A DNA stretch of 64,000 bases, taken from positions 1 to 64,000 of IMG/VR virus record IMGVR_UViG_3300042908_000680. One strand, 5' to 3'. Every line of letters begins with the position of its first letter. Positions within the stretch are counted from its first letter, which is position 1. Shown here piece after piece: positions 27,575-33,236 of the stretch. The position numbers were made by a program, and so were the translations under genes. The notes below the pieces were generated by a model. That model was given only the letters and a program-made list of their open reading frames with translations, was not told where the DNA came from and made no database searches. Source of the stretch: a virus.

Positions 27575-27603
27575 AGTTTACTCTAAAATGGTAGGTCTGT
27601 CAA
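27575..27603 (-). promoter_or_regulatory. sigma70-like promoter
   Basis: TTGACA, 17 nt, TAAACT. The boxes are inside or next to the last codons (YDLTDLPF) of the upstream gene. Confidence 0.6.
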
Positions 27604-27759
27604 GTCATACTCTCGCTGACTATCCCCACAGCATCGATCTTCATTCTTTGGGAGAGACTCTCCCCCGCATTTTGCCTGCCTTTTGTATTCTTCCCATTCC
27701 TCCCAAACTACCAAATCTGCCGTTTCCTCACAATGTACCCAATCATCCCATTTTGACAT
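27583..27759 (-). CDS. hypothetical protein, 58 aa
   Basis: From MSKWDDWVHCEETADLVVWE, set by AAGGAG 7 nt upstream. Trp- and Glu-rich, with Cys near the end (AKCGGE, EDRCCGD) that may bind metal. Unknown. Confidence 0.6.
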   Translation of the reverse strand: MSKWDDWVHCEETADLVVWEEWEEYKRQAKCGGESLPKNEDRCCGDSQREYDLTDLPF

Positions 27760-27791
27760 GGTGTAACTCCTTGTACTGTAACGACTTAAGT

Positions 27792-27819
27792 ATCCTAGCA
27801 TATTATCGGCTTTTGTCAA
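27792..27819 (-). promoter_or_regulatory. sigma70-like promoter with GCCGATA spacer
   Basis: TTGACA, 16 nt (AAAGCCGATAATATGC), TAGGAT. Confidence 0.75.
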
Positions 27820-27838
27820 GCCTGACTTTAAACTTTCT

Positions 27839-27919
27839 CTAAGTCTATATATATCAACACTTTACATCAAATCCGGCCCGCCCGCCTAGCCCTAACTCCT
27901 TTGCCCATAAGGACTTAGG
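27839..27919. repeat. two-hairpin repeat element, copy F
   Basis: Degenerate left arm CTAAGTCTATATATATC, core CCGGCCCGCCCGCC, right hairpin CTAACTCCTTTGCCCATAAG and GACTTAGG. Confidence 0.7.
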
Positions 27920-27941
27920 AGAAGGGTCTAGGCAGTGTACA

Positions 27942-28346
27942 TTAAAACAGGTGTGCCACACCAGCCTTGAACAAAAGTTCACCTACAGCTGAACGCCTGC
28001 ACATGTCGCTACGTTCAGCATAGAACTGTCGAAAATCACCGTTACTCATTTCGCATGTAACAAGCGTAGGACTACGCTTAAACTCACTATCATATTGACG
28101 GTAATCACTTGTCCAGTTCAAACGCGAGATTTCAGCCTGACTCAACTTGCGAACACCAACAACCTTGGCGAGATACCTTTCATAGTCGCCCGTTACTGGC
28201 TGGAAGTATCGAAAGTTATATACAGTACCAGCAACAGCATTAGTAAGACTATCATTTACACCCCTATAAATGTTATATAGAAGAAAAACACCAATCGCCG
28301 CAACGGCACAAGCAAAACAAATGCCCAAAGTAAACGCATCATTCAT
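27942..28346 (-). CDS. membrane-anchored protein
   Basis: 134 aa. An N-terminal membrane helix (about residues 7-28) is followed by a soluble domain with YRYFQPVTGDYERYL-like strands, KLSQAEISRLNWTSDYRQYD and RQFYAERSDMCRRS. No known family. One-base overlap with the acidic gene upstream. Confidence 0.6.
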   Translation of the reverse strand: MNDAFTLGICFACAVAAIGVFLLYNIYRGVNDSLTNAVAGTVYNFRYFQPVTGDYERYLAKVVGVRKLSQAEISRLNWTSDYRQYDSEFKRSPTLVTCEMSNGDFRQFYAERSDMCRRSAVGELLFKAGVAHLF

Positions 28347-28597
28347 CAGAAATCCTCCCCATAGTAACCGTAATCCTCATCCGTTCCCCAACCGGCTGAT
28401 TCCATCGCGGAATCGTGATCACCGTCCATGCTGTCATCGTAATCTTCTTCGCTATCATAATCTTCACCATGATTTTCATCGTAGTATTCTACAATCTGCT
28501 GGTGAAAATCGTCATGATCATCATAGTTAGCGTCGATATCGTACATGTCATCCTCATAAGAGTTATCGGGATCGTAGCAGGGATCTGGGTGACTCAT
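28346..28597 (-). CDS. very acidic low-complexity protein
   Basis: 83 aa from MSHPDPCYDPDNSYEDDMYD; about half the residues are Asp, Glu or Tyr. AAGGAG sits 8 nt before this ATG; an ATG two codons earlier is too close. Such acidic proteins can mimic DNA, but there is no other evidence here. Confidence 0.6.
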   Translation of the reverse strand: MSHPDPCYDPDNSYEDDMYDIDANYDDHDDFHQQIVEYYDENHGEDYDSEEDYDDSMDGDHDSAMESAGWGTDEDYGYYGEDF

Positions 28598-28618
28598 CTT
28601 CATTTCTCCTTTTCACTA

Positions 28619-28647
28619 ATCCTACCATACAAGATCGTTGATGTCAA
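28619..28647 (-). promoter_or_regulatory. sigma70-like promoter in the end of the upstream gene
   Basis: TTGACA, 17 nt, TAGGAT; the boxes encode PLDINDLVW and stop of the 28622-28810 gene. Confidence 0.7.
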
Positions 28648-28810
28648 GCGGCTCGGGATACATTTCATCCCATAATCCGGTCACTTCCGCATAATCAAAC
28701 GGGCTGCAATCCGGTTCGTCAATCGGCTCAACCATTGGTTCCAATACTTCTTCTGCGATCAGCGTGGCAAAGAAAGCATCCATCGCGGTTTGATCTTCAA
28801 AGGTATTCAT
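28622..28810 (-). CDS. hypothetical acidic protein
   Basis: 62 aa from MNTFEDQTAMDAFFATLIAE, set by AAGGAG 8 nt upstream. Rich in Glu, Asp and Pro (EPMVEPIDEPDCSPF). Unknown. Confidence 0.6.
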   Translation of the reverse strand: MNTFEDQTAMDAFFATLIAEEVLEPMVEPIDEPDCSPFDYAEVTGLWDEMYPEPLDINDLVW

Positions 28811-28835
28811 CGTCATTTCTCCTTCGTATACCATC

Positions 28836-28863
28836 ATCATACAGGGTATATCGGCAATGTCAA
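28836..28863 (-). promoter_or_regulatory. sigma70-like promoter with GCCGATA spacer
   Basis: TTGACA, 16 nt (TTGCCGATATACCCTG), TATGAT. Confidence 0.8.
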
Positions 28864-28903
28864 GCCCCCTGCAACAATATTTTTTCCTTAAAAAGATGAA
28901 AGG

Positions 28904-28972
28904 TGATTTGGCACGAAAATCGCGGCCCGCCCCGTTCGCCCTAAACCCTTGTCAGATATAGAGTTACGTCAA
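28904..28972. repeat. two-hairpin repeat element, copy G
   Basis: Left part ATTTGGCACGAAAA, core CGCGGCCCGCCCCG and flank TTCGCCCTAAA as in copy E, with a degenerate right hairpin ending GAGTTACG. Confidence 0.7.
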
Positions 28973-29046
28973 CTATTCACAATCCAAGCCGCTATACATC
29001 CGATCACGAATGAAATAGAAAGAACAATCGCATCACCTGTACGCAT
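28969..29046 (-). CDS. 25-aa membrane microprotein
   Basis: MRTGDAIVLSISFVIGCIAA then WIVNS, one membrane helix. AAGGAAG lies 8 nt upstream, inside the end of the previous gene. It is the last gene before a repeat element. Confidence 0.5.
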   Translation of the reverse strand: MRTGDAIVLSISFVIGCIAAWIVNS

Positions 29047-29048
29047 AT

Positions 29049-29147
29049 TCACTTCCTTATTGGAAAAACAAGATCAGAAACAAGGTAAGAACCAACAACG
29101 CCAATAATAAATCCCACACCTATTTGTACCCAGTTAATATCGACCAT
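29049..29147 (-). CDS. 32-aa membrane microprotein
   Basis: MVDINWVQIGVGFIIGVVGS then YLVSDLVFPIRK: a Gly-rich membrane helix with basic end. AAAGGGA upstream. Its stop is 2 nt from the next start, so the two microproteins are made together. Confidence 0.55.
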   Translation of the reverse strand: MVDINWVQIGVGFIIGVVGSYLVSDLVFPIRK

Positions 29148-29162
29148 CCGTGATCCCTTTCT

Positions 29163-29465
29163 TTAAGAAATAAGTACCATATTATCTTCAAACGGAGTAC
29201 CATCACGCAAAAACCATTCAAAGTTTTTCTGGTACACATTCACGGGGCTATACTGATTAATACGCTTTTTAGTAGTGCTGGTTCGATATCCACCGCTGCT
29301 CAACTTAACCAGCCCGTTAGGATAAAAAACCACCACCTTAGTACCGTGCAACTCAATCGCCACACTTCCGTCATGTTCAATATAAGCGTATGTATTATTT
29401 CCCACCTTACGTTGACCGCGATTAGTCTTGCCCAAAACCATCTTTGTTGCTTCAGCGTGATTCAT
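29163..29465 (-). CDS. hypothetical basic protein
   Basis: 100 aa. GKTNRGQRKVGNNTYAYIEH, VAIELHGTKVVVFYPNGLVK and a final FEWFLRDGTPFEDN make a beta-rich, basic protein of a type I recall from other phages. Function unknown. Confidence 0.65.
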   Translation of the reverse strand: MNHAEATKMVLGKTNRGQRKVGNNTYAYIEHDGSVAIELHGTKVVVFYPNGLVKLSSGGYRTSTTKKRINQYSPVNVYQKNFEWFLRDGTPFEDNMVLIS

Positions 29466-29500
29466 TTTCTTTTCCTTTGGTTACTTCTCTTATATCGACA

Positions 29501-29528
29501 TTCTATCGTCTAGATTTTAGTTGTCAAG
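29501..29528 (-). promoter_or_regulatory. sigma70-like promoter with GTCGATA after the -10
   Basis: TTGACA, 16 nt ending GACGA, TAGAAT followed by GTCGATA. Confidence 0.75.
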
Positions 29529-29585
29529 CGGATTCTCGCTGACAACGCTGACTACCACATGATCCGGCCACTTTGGCCGAGACTT

Positions 29586-29615
29586 CCCAGTTTGCCCAAA
29601 CCGCCCAAACCCCCC
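29586..29615 (-). repeat. G-quadruplex-type G-rich tract
   Basis: On the minus strand GGGGGG, 3 nt, GGG, 6 nt, GGG, 6 nt, GGG fits the canonical quadruplex pattern. It is part of an imperfect tandem of GGCAAxxTGGG-like units downstream of the 29659 gene. Confidence 0.5.
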
Positions 29616-29658
29616 ATTTTGCCTAGATTACCCACCTTGCCTATCTTACCAAAACCCC

Positions 29659-29985
29659 CTATTCTTCGTGAAATGCGGAGATTTCCTGTCCTGCCACAGC
29701 GTACATCTCATACATACTACGCAAAGCCTCTACCCTCTCTTTGCTTCCCGGTTTGCCTACCTTATGCTTCATGAGGTCACTACCCCCCACAAGGCGGGGA
29801 TCGACTTTCTCTTTCTTCATCTTGCCCATATTTCGCAAAGCCGTTTTATTAAACTTGATTACCTTTTCGCTCTTGATTGGCCCATATTCGCCATCGGCTA
29901 GGCTAGGCTGATGAGGAACGGCGATTCCCAAAAAGCATGAACGAATCTGACGTTCGGCATCGCGGATAATCTTAAACTTTTTCAT
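29659..29985 (-). CDS. hypothetical basic protein
   Basis: 108 aa from MKKFKIIRDAERQIRSCFLG, set by AAGGAA upstream. ALRNMGKMKKEKVDPRLVGG and KVGKPGSKERVEALRSMYEM are basic and helical. Unknown; nucleic-acid binding is possible. Confidence 0.65.
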   Translation of the reverse strand: MKKFKIIRDAERQIRSCFLGIAVPHQPSLADGEYGPIKSEKVIKFNKTALRNMGKMKKEKVDPRLVGGSDLMKHKVGKPGSKERVEALRSMYEMYAVAGQEISAFHEE

Positions 29986-30002
29986 TTTTTGTTTTCCTTG
30001 TT

Positions 30003-30125
30003 TCAAGAGTTCATGAACCGAATAGCATCTTGGGAAGTCTTAAAAACCCCCAACAGTTTACGCTTTCCGTTGGCTTCGGAATATACCTTATACTTGTTTC
30101 CGACTACGATCAAAACCTGAGTCAT
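30003..30125 (-). CDS. 40-aa small protein, paralogue of 32173-32301
   Basis: MTQVLIVVGNKYKVYSEANG then KRKLLGVFKTSQDAIRFMNS. It aligns over its whole length with the 42-aa protein at 32173-32301 (MTTLVLIVVGKKYKVYKDMG, KRRLLGSF, FMNA). Both are complete small beta-beta-alpha proteins. GAGGA upstream sets the start. Confidence 0.65.
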   Translation of the reverse strand: MTQVLIVVGNKYKVYSEANGKRKLLGVFKTSQDAIRFMNS

Positions 30126-30153
30126 TTTCATTTCCTCTTTCTTATCTATCGAC

Positions 30154-30181
30154 ATTCTAGCGTCTAATCTTGAATATGCAA
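30154..30181 (-). promoter_or_regulatory. sigma70-like promoter with GTCGATA after the -10
   Basis: TTGCAT, 16 nt, TAGAAT followed by GTCGATAG. Confidence 0.55.
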
Positions 30182-30191
30182 GCGGAAAAAC

Positions 30192-30353
30192 TTACGATTT
30201 TTCTTTTTCGTTTTTCGATTCTTCGAACCGCTTTTGATTTTCACGATTCTGACGATCTATCTCCAACAAACGGAGTTCAACGTCAACATATCCTTCCCGA
30301 TTGTCACGGGAATAATCATAACCATCATCGGAATATCTATAAGACTTTCTCAT
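30192..30353 (-). CDS. hypothetical charged protein, 53 aa
   Basis: MRKSYRYSDDGYDYSRDNRE, then helix ELRLLEIDRQNRENQKRFEE and a Lys/Glu tail. The gene ends just before the next promoter. Unknown. Confidence 0.55.
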   Translation of the reverse strand: MRKSYRYSDDGYDYSRDNREGYVDVELRLLEIDRQNRENQKRFEESKNEKEKS

Positions 30354-30357
30354 ACTA

Positions 30358-30504
30358 TCAACCTTTCATGCTTTCAAAAAACTTACGAACCATTTCATCA
30401 TTCTTTTTCATATCCTTATTCACAATCGGCATATTGTATGCAACTTGCCTATTGTTTTCATTCTTGATTCTCTTAATCGCATTTTTCATTGTCTTATTCA
30501 TCAT
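30358..30504 (-). CDS. hypothetical basic protein, 48 aa
   Basis: From MMNKTMKNAIKRIKNENNRQ, set by AGAGAGAG upstream. Basic helices throughout; unknown. It ends 4 nt before the next gene. Confidence 0.55.
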   Translation of the reverse strand: MMNKTMKNAIKRIKNENNRQVAYNMPIVNKDMKKNDEMVRKFFESMKG

Positions 30505-30624
30505 CTTAAACTCTCTCTTTCTTATGCTATATATAAGAGCAACTACCGTGCCAAACATAGATTATTTTTTTTTGCGTTTCGCTCGGGAAAAACGCTATGA
30601 CATTTTTTGTGCTTAGATATTGAG

Positions 30625-30704
30625 CGTAGCATTTTGCAACACCCTGTAGCATTTTGCGTTAGTGATTTCAGCCGTGAAACTGTGGTAGTGTAGCATTTTG
30701 CAAC
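30625..30704. repeat. three copies of GTAGCATTTTGC(AAC)
   Basis: The word occurs at about 30626, 30646 and 30690, twice followed by AAC. Spacing is irregular (20 and 44 nt). Function unknown. Confidence 0.6.
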
Positions 30705-30720
30705 GGTCTACCCATCTTAA

Positions 30721-30757
30721 CATGCCTCTTTTTTAGGCGTGGAATTTTTTATTTTTT
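30721..30757 (+). terminator. candidate plus-strand terminator
   Basis: CATGCCT, loop CTTTTTT, AGGCGTG, then GAATTTTTTATTTTTT. Oriented against the surrounding genes, so it may stop antisense transcription. Confidence 0.45.
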
Positions 30758-30780
30758 GGCACAGCCTTTGCGTCGATACT

Positions 30781-30880
30781 CGCCCTAAGTCCTTATGCTA
30801 TAAGGGTTTACGTCAAATCTGGGGGGCCGGATTCGCCCTAAGTCCTTTGGTAGTAAGGGTTTAGGTCAAATCCTAGGGCA
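30781..30880. repeat. two-hairpin repeat element, copy H
   Basis: CGCCCTAAGTCCTTATGCTA plus TAAGGGTTTACGTC, a changed core (TGGGGGGCCGGA), then TTCGCCCTAAGTCCTTTGGT plus AGTAAGGGTTTAGGTC. Both hairpins intact. Confidence 0.75.
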
Positions 30881-30914
30881 AACCGTGTGCCATTCGCGCT
30901 TGGCACGGGATTTG

Positions 30915-31100
30915 CTACGCGAAATACTGCTCTCCCCAAAAGTCCTCATCATACCCCTCTTCCTCATCTTCCTCATCTTCACCGGGAACACCGTAACCTA
31001 CCAAAAATACCTCACCCTCTTCGTTTGCCATTTCTTCCCAGCCCTTGTAGATATCCTCTTCGTTGATTTCGCTCATATCGTATACAAAGTCGTTGGTCAT
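30915..31100 (-). CDS. hypothetical acidic protein
   Basis: 61 aa: MTNDFVYDMSEINEEDIYKG, a hydrophobic GEVFLVGYGVPG and an acidic tail (EDEEDEEEGYDEDFWGEQ). Unknown. Confidence 0.6.
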   Translation of the reverse strand: MTNDFVYDMSEINEEDIYKGWEEMANEEGEVFLVGYGVPGEDEEDEEEGYDEDFWGEQYFA

Positions 31101-31130
31101 TTTCTTTTTCCTTTTGAAGTGATGAAATGG

Positions 31131-31159
31131 ATTCTACAGTATCTTATCGGCAGAGTCAA
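31131..31159 (-). promoter_or_regulatory. sigma70-like promoter with GCCGATA spacer
   Basis: TTGACT, 17 nt (CTGCCGATAAGATACTG), TAGAAT. The -35 box includes the stop codon of the upstream gene. Confidence 0.75.
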
Positions 31160-31275
31160 GAGCGATTCTTGAAATATTCTTGGATTCTTTTTTCGTCCCT
31201 ATGATTCTCAAAAACCGTCACAACCTCAACATAAAAAACATAGACCAAAGCACCGATAAAAATCATTCCGATCAT
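31156..31275 (-). CDS. 39-aa membrane microprotein
   Basis: MIGMIFIGALVYVFYVEVVT then FENHRDEKRIQEYFKNRS: one membrane helix and a charged cytoplasmic tail. GGAAAAGAAA precedes the ATG. The stop codon lies in the next promoter. Confidence 0.55.
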   Translation of the reverse strand: MIGMIFIGALVYVFYVEVVTVFENHRDEKRIQEYFKNRS

Positions 31276-31301
31276 TTTCTTTTCCTTTCCCTTATATCGA
31301 C

Positions 31302-31329
31302 ATTATACAGACTTTTCTTGAATCGTCAA
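31302..31329 (-). promoter_or_regulatory. sigma70-like promoter with GTCGATA after the -10
   Basis: TTGACG, 16 nt, TATAATGTCGATAT. Confidence 0.7.
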
Positions 31330-31339
31330 GAGGATATTT

Positions 31340-31531
31340 TTACGATTTTTCGATTTCGTTTTCCGAAACTAGCATCGTATCACCAGCACTATAGGCAAAC
31401 CTTGAACCCTTGAAAGATACGCTATGGTCTAGCCTCAGTTCAAAGATTCCACGATTGGTGCATTCTCTTACGATATATCCAGAAACCTTTTTGGTTTCAT
31501 ATGCTGATCGAACGTTGCAAATCACTTTCAT
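31340..31531 (-). CDS. hypothetical protein
   Basis: 63 aa, strand-rich: MKVICNVRSAYETKKVSGYI, FELRLDHSVSFKGSRFAYSA. Probably a small beta barrel. Unknown. Confidence 0.6.
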   Translation of the reverse strand: MKVICNVRSAYETKKVSGYIVRECTNRGIFELRLDHSVSFKGSRFAYSAGDTMLVSENEIEKS

Positions 31532-31558
31532 TTCTCTTTCCTTTTCTCTTATATCGAC

Positions 31559-31586
31559 ATTATACCAGAAAATCTTTAGCCGTCAA
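31559..31586 (-). promoter_or_regulatory. sigma70-like promoter with GTCGATA after the -10
   Basis: TTGACG, 16 nt, TATAATGTCGATAT, nearly identical to the promoter at 31302. Confidence 0.75.
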
Positions 31587-31620
31587 TACTGTACAAATGT
31601 TTTTTCAAGATATTTTTATG

Positions 31621-31775
31621 CTAGCAAATACCATGCCAAAGATATTTTATTCCCTTAAACACCTCATCGATACGATGTCCTCATTAGCCGTAAGTCTATA
31701 TACAGTAAGGGTTTACGTCAAACGCGGCCCGCCCGATTTGCCCTAAGTCCTTATAGGGTAAGGGTTTACGTTCAA
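31621..31775. repeat. two-hairpin repeat element, copy I, with shared upstream block
   Basis: The clearest copy: hairpin CGTAAGTCTATATACAGTAA plus GGGTTTACG, core ACGCGGCCCGCCC, then hairpin CTAAGTCCTTATAGGGTAAG plus GGTTTACG. About 65 nt on its left (ATGCCAAAGATATT, CCCTTAAACA, CATCGATACGATG) are also shared with copy J. Confidence 0.8.
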
Positions 31776-31840
31776 TCTTCTACAGTCATACAGATGTACA
31801 GTAGTCCAACGTACACGCATACGAATACTAGAATGGGCAT
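31772..31840 (-). CDS. 22-aa membrane microprotein
   Basis: MPILVFVCVYVGLLYICMTV then ED; AGGGAG 8 nt upstream. A single hydrophobic helix. Very short, so expression needs proof. Confidence 0.4.
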   Translation of the reverse strand: MPILVFVCVYVGLLYICMTVED

Positions 31841-31895
31841 TCTATTGTCTCCCTATTGTGGGGGGTGCTTACCGGTTTAGATTAGATAGTACGCT

Positions 31896-32111
31896 CTAGG
31901 CTGCGTGAATGAACACCCGTTCACTCTTGGTCTGATTCGTGATGGTTACGATCCAGTTGCGACCACTACCATCCTCACGCATGACAGCATTGATAAGGCC
32001 AGCATATACCCTACCCTTCGGGTCGATCACACTGGTATACTTACCAGCGATCATAGATGCGAAGATAGTGTTGAGGTTATTCTTACGGACAGCGTATGCA
32101 GTGCCAAACAT
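31896..32111 (-). CDS. hypothetical basic protein
   Basis: 71 aa: MFGTAYAVRKNNLNTIFASM, SVIDPKGRVYAGLINAVM, NWIVTITNQTKSERVFIHAA. Two short beta hairpins are likely. Unknown. Confidence 0.6.
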   Translation of the reverse strand: MFGTAYAVRKNNLNTIFASMIAGKYTSVIDPKGRVYAGLINAVMREDGSGRNWIVTITNQTKSERVFIHAA

Positions 32112-32147
32112 TTTCTTTTTCTTTCTTAGGGTTGGATAACTGTGGAT

Positions 32148-32176
32148 ATTATATCTATCGTCTATCTATTTGTCAA
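32148..32176 (-). promoter_or_regulatory. sigma70-like promoter
   Basis: TTGACA, 17 nt containing GACGATAGA, TATAAT. TTGACA includes the TGA stop of the upstream gene. Confidence 0.8.
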
Positions 32177-32301
32177 GCGTTCATGAATCGTTCGGCCTCA
32201 GTCGAACTATTGAAAGAGCCTAGAAGCCTACGCTTACCATTGCCCATATCCTTGTATACCTTGTATTTCTTTCCTACTACGATCAGCACAAGCGTTGTCA
32301 T
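32173..32301 (-). CDS. 42-aa small protein, paralogue of 30003-30125
   Basis: From MTTLVLIVVGKKYKVYKDMG; a longer open frame runs upstream through the promoter and is not used. It has the same beta-beta-alpha layout and KRRLLGSF/FMNA ending as its paralogue. Its TGA is part of the next promoter's TTGACA. Confidence 0.65.
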   Translation of the reverse strand: MTTLVLIVVGKKYKVYKDMGNGKRRLLGSFNSSTEAERFMNA

Positions 32302-32329
32302 TTTCTTTTCCTTCTCTTTCTTTTGCTCT

Positions 32330-32358
32330 ATTATATACATCGGCTTTCGCCGTGTCAA
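32330..32358 (-). promoter_or_regulatory. sigma70-like promoter
   Basis: TTGACA, 17 nt (with AAAGCCGATGTA), TATAAT. Confidence 0.8.
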
Positions 32359-32377
32359 GCCTATAGAAAATATTTTT

Positions 32378-32542
32378 TCAGTTATTGGAAGCGGGAAGCC
32401 TACGAACGATATAAACCCTGCAACCATCCTCACCATCCCATTTATCGAAAGCGGCAGTATTGGCCGCATCCTCACTAGTGAAAGGGCCGATGAAGTCTAG
32501 TTCACAATCCCAAGCGTCTACGATTTGAGCGAAGTATGTCAT
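32378..32542 (-). CDS. hypothetical protein, 54 aa
   Basis: From MTYFAQIVDAWDCELDFIGP; FTSEDAANTAAFDKWDGEDG and VYIVRRLPASNN follow. A small alpha/beta protein. Unknown. Confidence 0.6.
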   Translation of the reverse strand: MTYFAQIVDAWDCELDFIGPFTSEDAANTAAFDKWDGEDGCRVYIVRRLPASNN

Positions 32543-32570
32543 TTTCTTTTCTCTTTCTTTCTTTCTCTCT

Positions 32571-32599
32571 ATTATATCTATCGTCTTTTCCCGTGTCAA
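32571..32599 (-). promoter_or_regulatory. sigma70-like promoter
   Basis: TTGACA, 17 nt (with AAGACGATAGA), TATAAT. Confidence 0.8.
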
Positions 32600-32602
32600 G
32601 CC

Positions 32603-32797
32603 TCAAGCAAAAAGATTTTCGGAAGTTTGAGTCATCATGTCAACGTACATGCTACGGTATCCAATACCTTCATTCCGCGAACTATCTTCAATCATGATTC
32701 GGATCATTTCACGACCCTTGACCATTTTCTTTTCTACAATGAAGCCCGTATAAGTCTTGCCATTGTAGGTTGTCTTGATTTCAGTGTTGATTGTCAT
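32603..32797 (-). CDS. hypothetical protein
   Basis: 64 aa: MTINTEIKTTYNGKTYTGFI, VEKKMVKGREMIRIMIEDSS. Likely a small beta sheet protein. It is the first gene of the minus-strand early region next to the strand switch. Confidence 0.6.
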   Translation of the reverse strand: MTINTEIKTTYNGKTYTGFIVEKKMVKGREMIRIMIEDSSRNEGIGYRSMYVDMMTQTSENLFA

Positions 32798-32828
32798 TTT
32801 TCTTTCTCTCTTTCTTTCTTATGCTCTT

Positions 32829-32856
32829 ATTATACCATACTTATCGGCCATGTCAA
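32829..32856 (-). promoter_or_regulatory. sigma70-like promoter with GCCGATA spacer
   Basis: TTGACA, 16 nt (TGGCCGATAAGTATGG), TATAAT: consensus in all parts. Confidence 0.85.
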
Positions 32857-32912
32857 GTGGCAATCTAAAATATTTTTGAATATAATCTTGTGCCAAAGCA
32901 AGAAATATTCTC

Positions 32913-33027
32913 TAGAGCAAATGCTGTGCCAAATATATTATTCTCTTAAACAGAACATCGTGTCGATCATATGATTAGTCGTAAGTCTATATATACCAAG
33001 GGTTTACGGCGAACGCGGCCCACCACA
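32913..33027. repeat. two-hairpin repeat element, copy J (right half missing)
   Basis: Shares with copy I the block GTGCCAAATATATT, CTCTTAAACA, CATCG...CGAT and hairpin CGTAAGTCTATATATACCAA plus GGGTTTACG, then GCGAACGCGGCCCACC. The right hairpin is absent. Confidence 0.7.
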
Positions 33028-33040
33028 TACCATCATGTTA

Positions 33041-33175
33041 AAATAGGGGATATAGGGGGGTTTTATCTTATAAGTAGTCTAGGCAAGATACGTCGAAAAA
33101 ACCGGGGGTGGTCCATTCACAATTGGAAATATATAAACTAATGTACTACCCAATCCTCCCCCATCGCCCCTATTT
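33041..33175. repeat. inverted repeat at the strand-switch point
   Basis: AAATAGGGG (33041-33049) pairs with CCCCTATTT (33167-33175), and partial pairing continues inward (AGGGGGG with CCTCCCCC). The arms flank about 95 nt between the last minus-strand unit and the first late gene. Confidence 0.55.
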
Positions 33176-33208
33176 GATCCATTTAATCTGTCAATTTATC
33201 GCTATGCG

Positions 33209-33217
33209 GTGTATAAT
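33209..33217 (+). promoter_or_regulatory. late-type promoter, GTGTATAAT
   Basis: GTGTATAAT 19 nt before the first late-region start codon; no -35 box. It would start the 33237-55818 transcript. Confidence 0.65.
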
Positions 33218-33236
33218 GTTGTATAGGAGACTTTTT

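Larger units (their letters stand above)
30505..30914. other. 410-nt non-coding region
   Basis: No gene supported. It holds three copies of a TGTAGCATTTTGC word, a plus-oriented terminator, the repeat element copy H and a GTGCCA/TGGCAC hairpin at about 30876-30903 just after the stop of the next gene. Confidence 0.6.

Noticed and set aside
29559-29774. Pro-rich plus-strand gene
   Set aside because: Lies opposite the G-rich repeat and the 29659 gene, has no ribosome-binding site and would be the only plus gene in this block.
17089-33027. CRISPR or insertion-sequence ends
   Set aside because: Elements are about 85 nt, dispersed, without transposase, target duplications or spacers.
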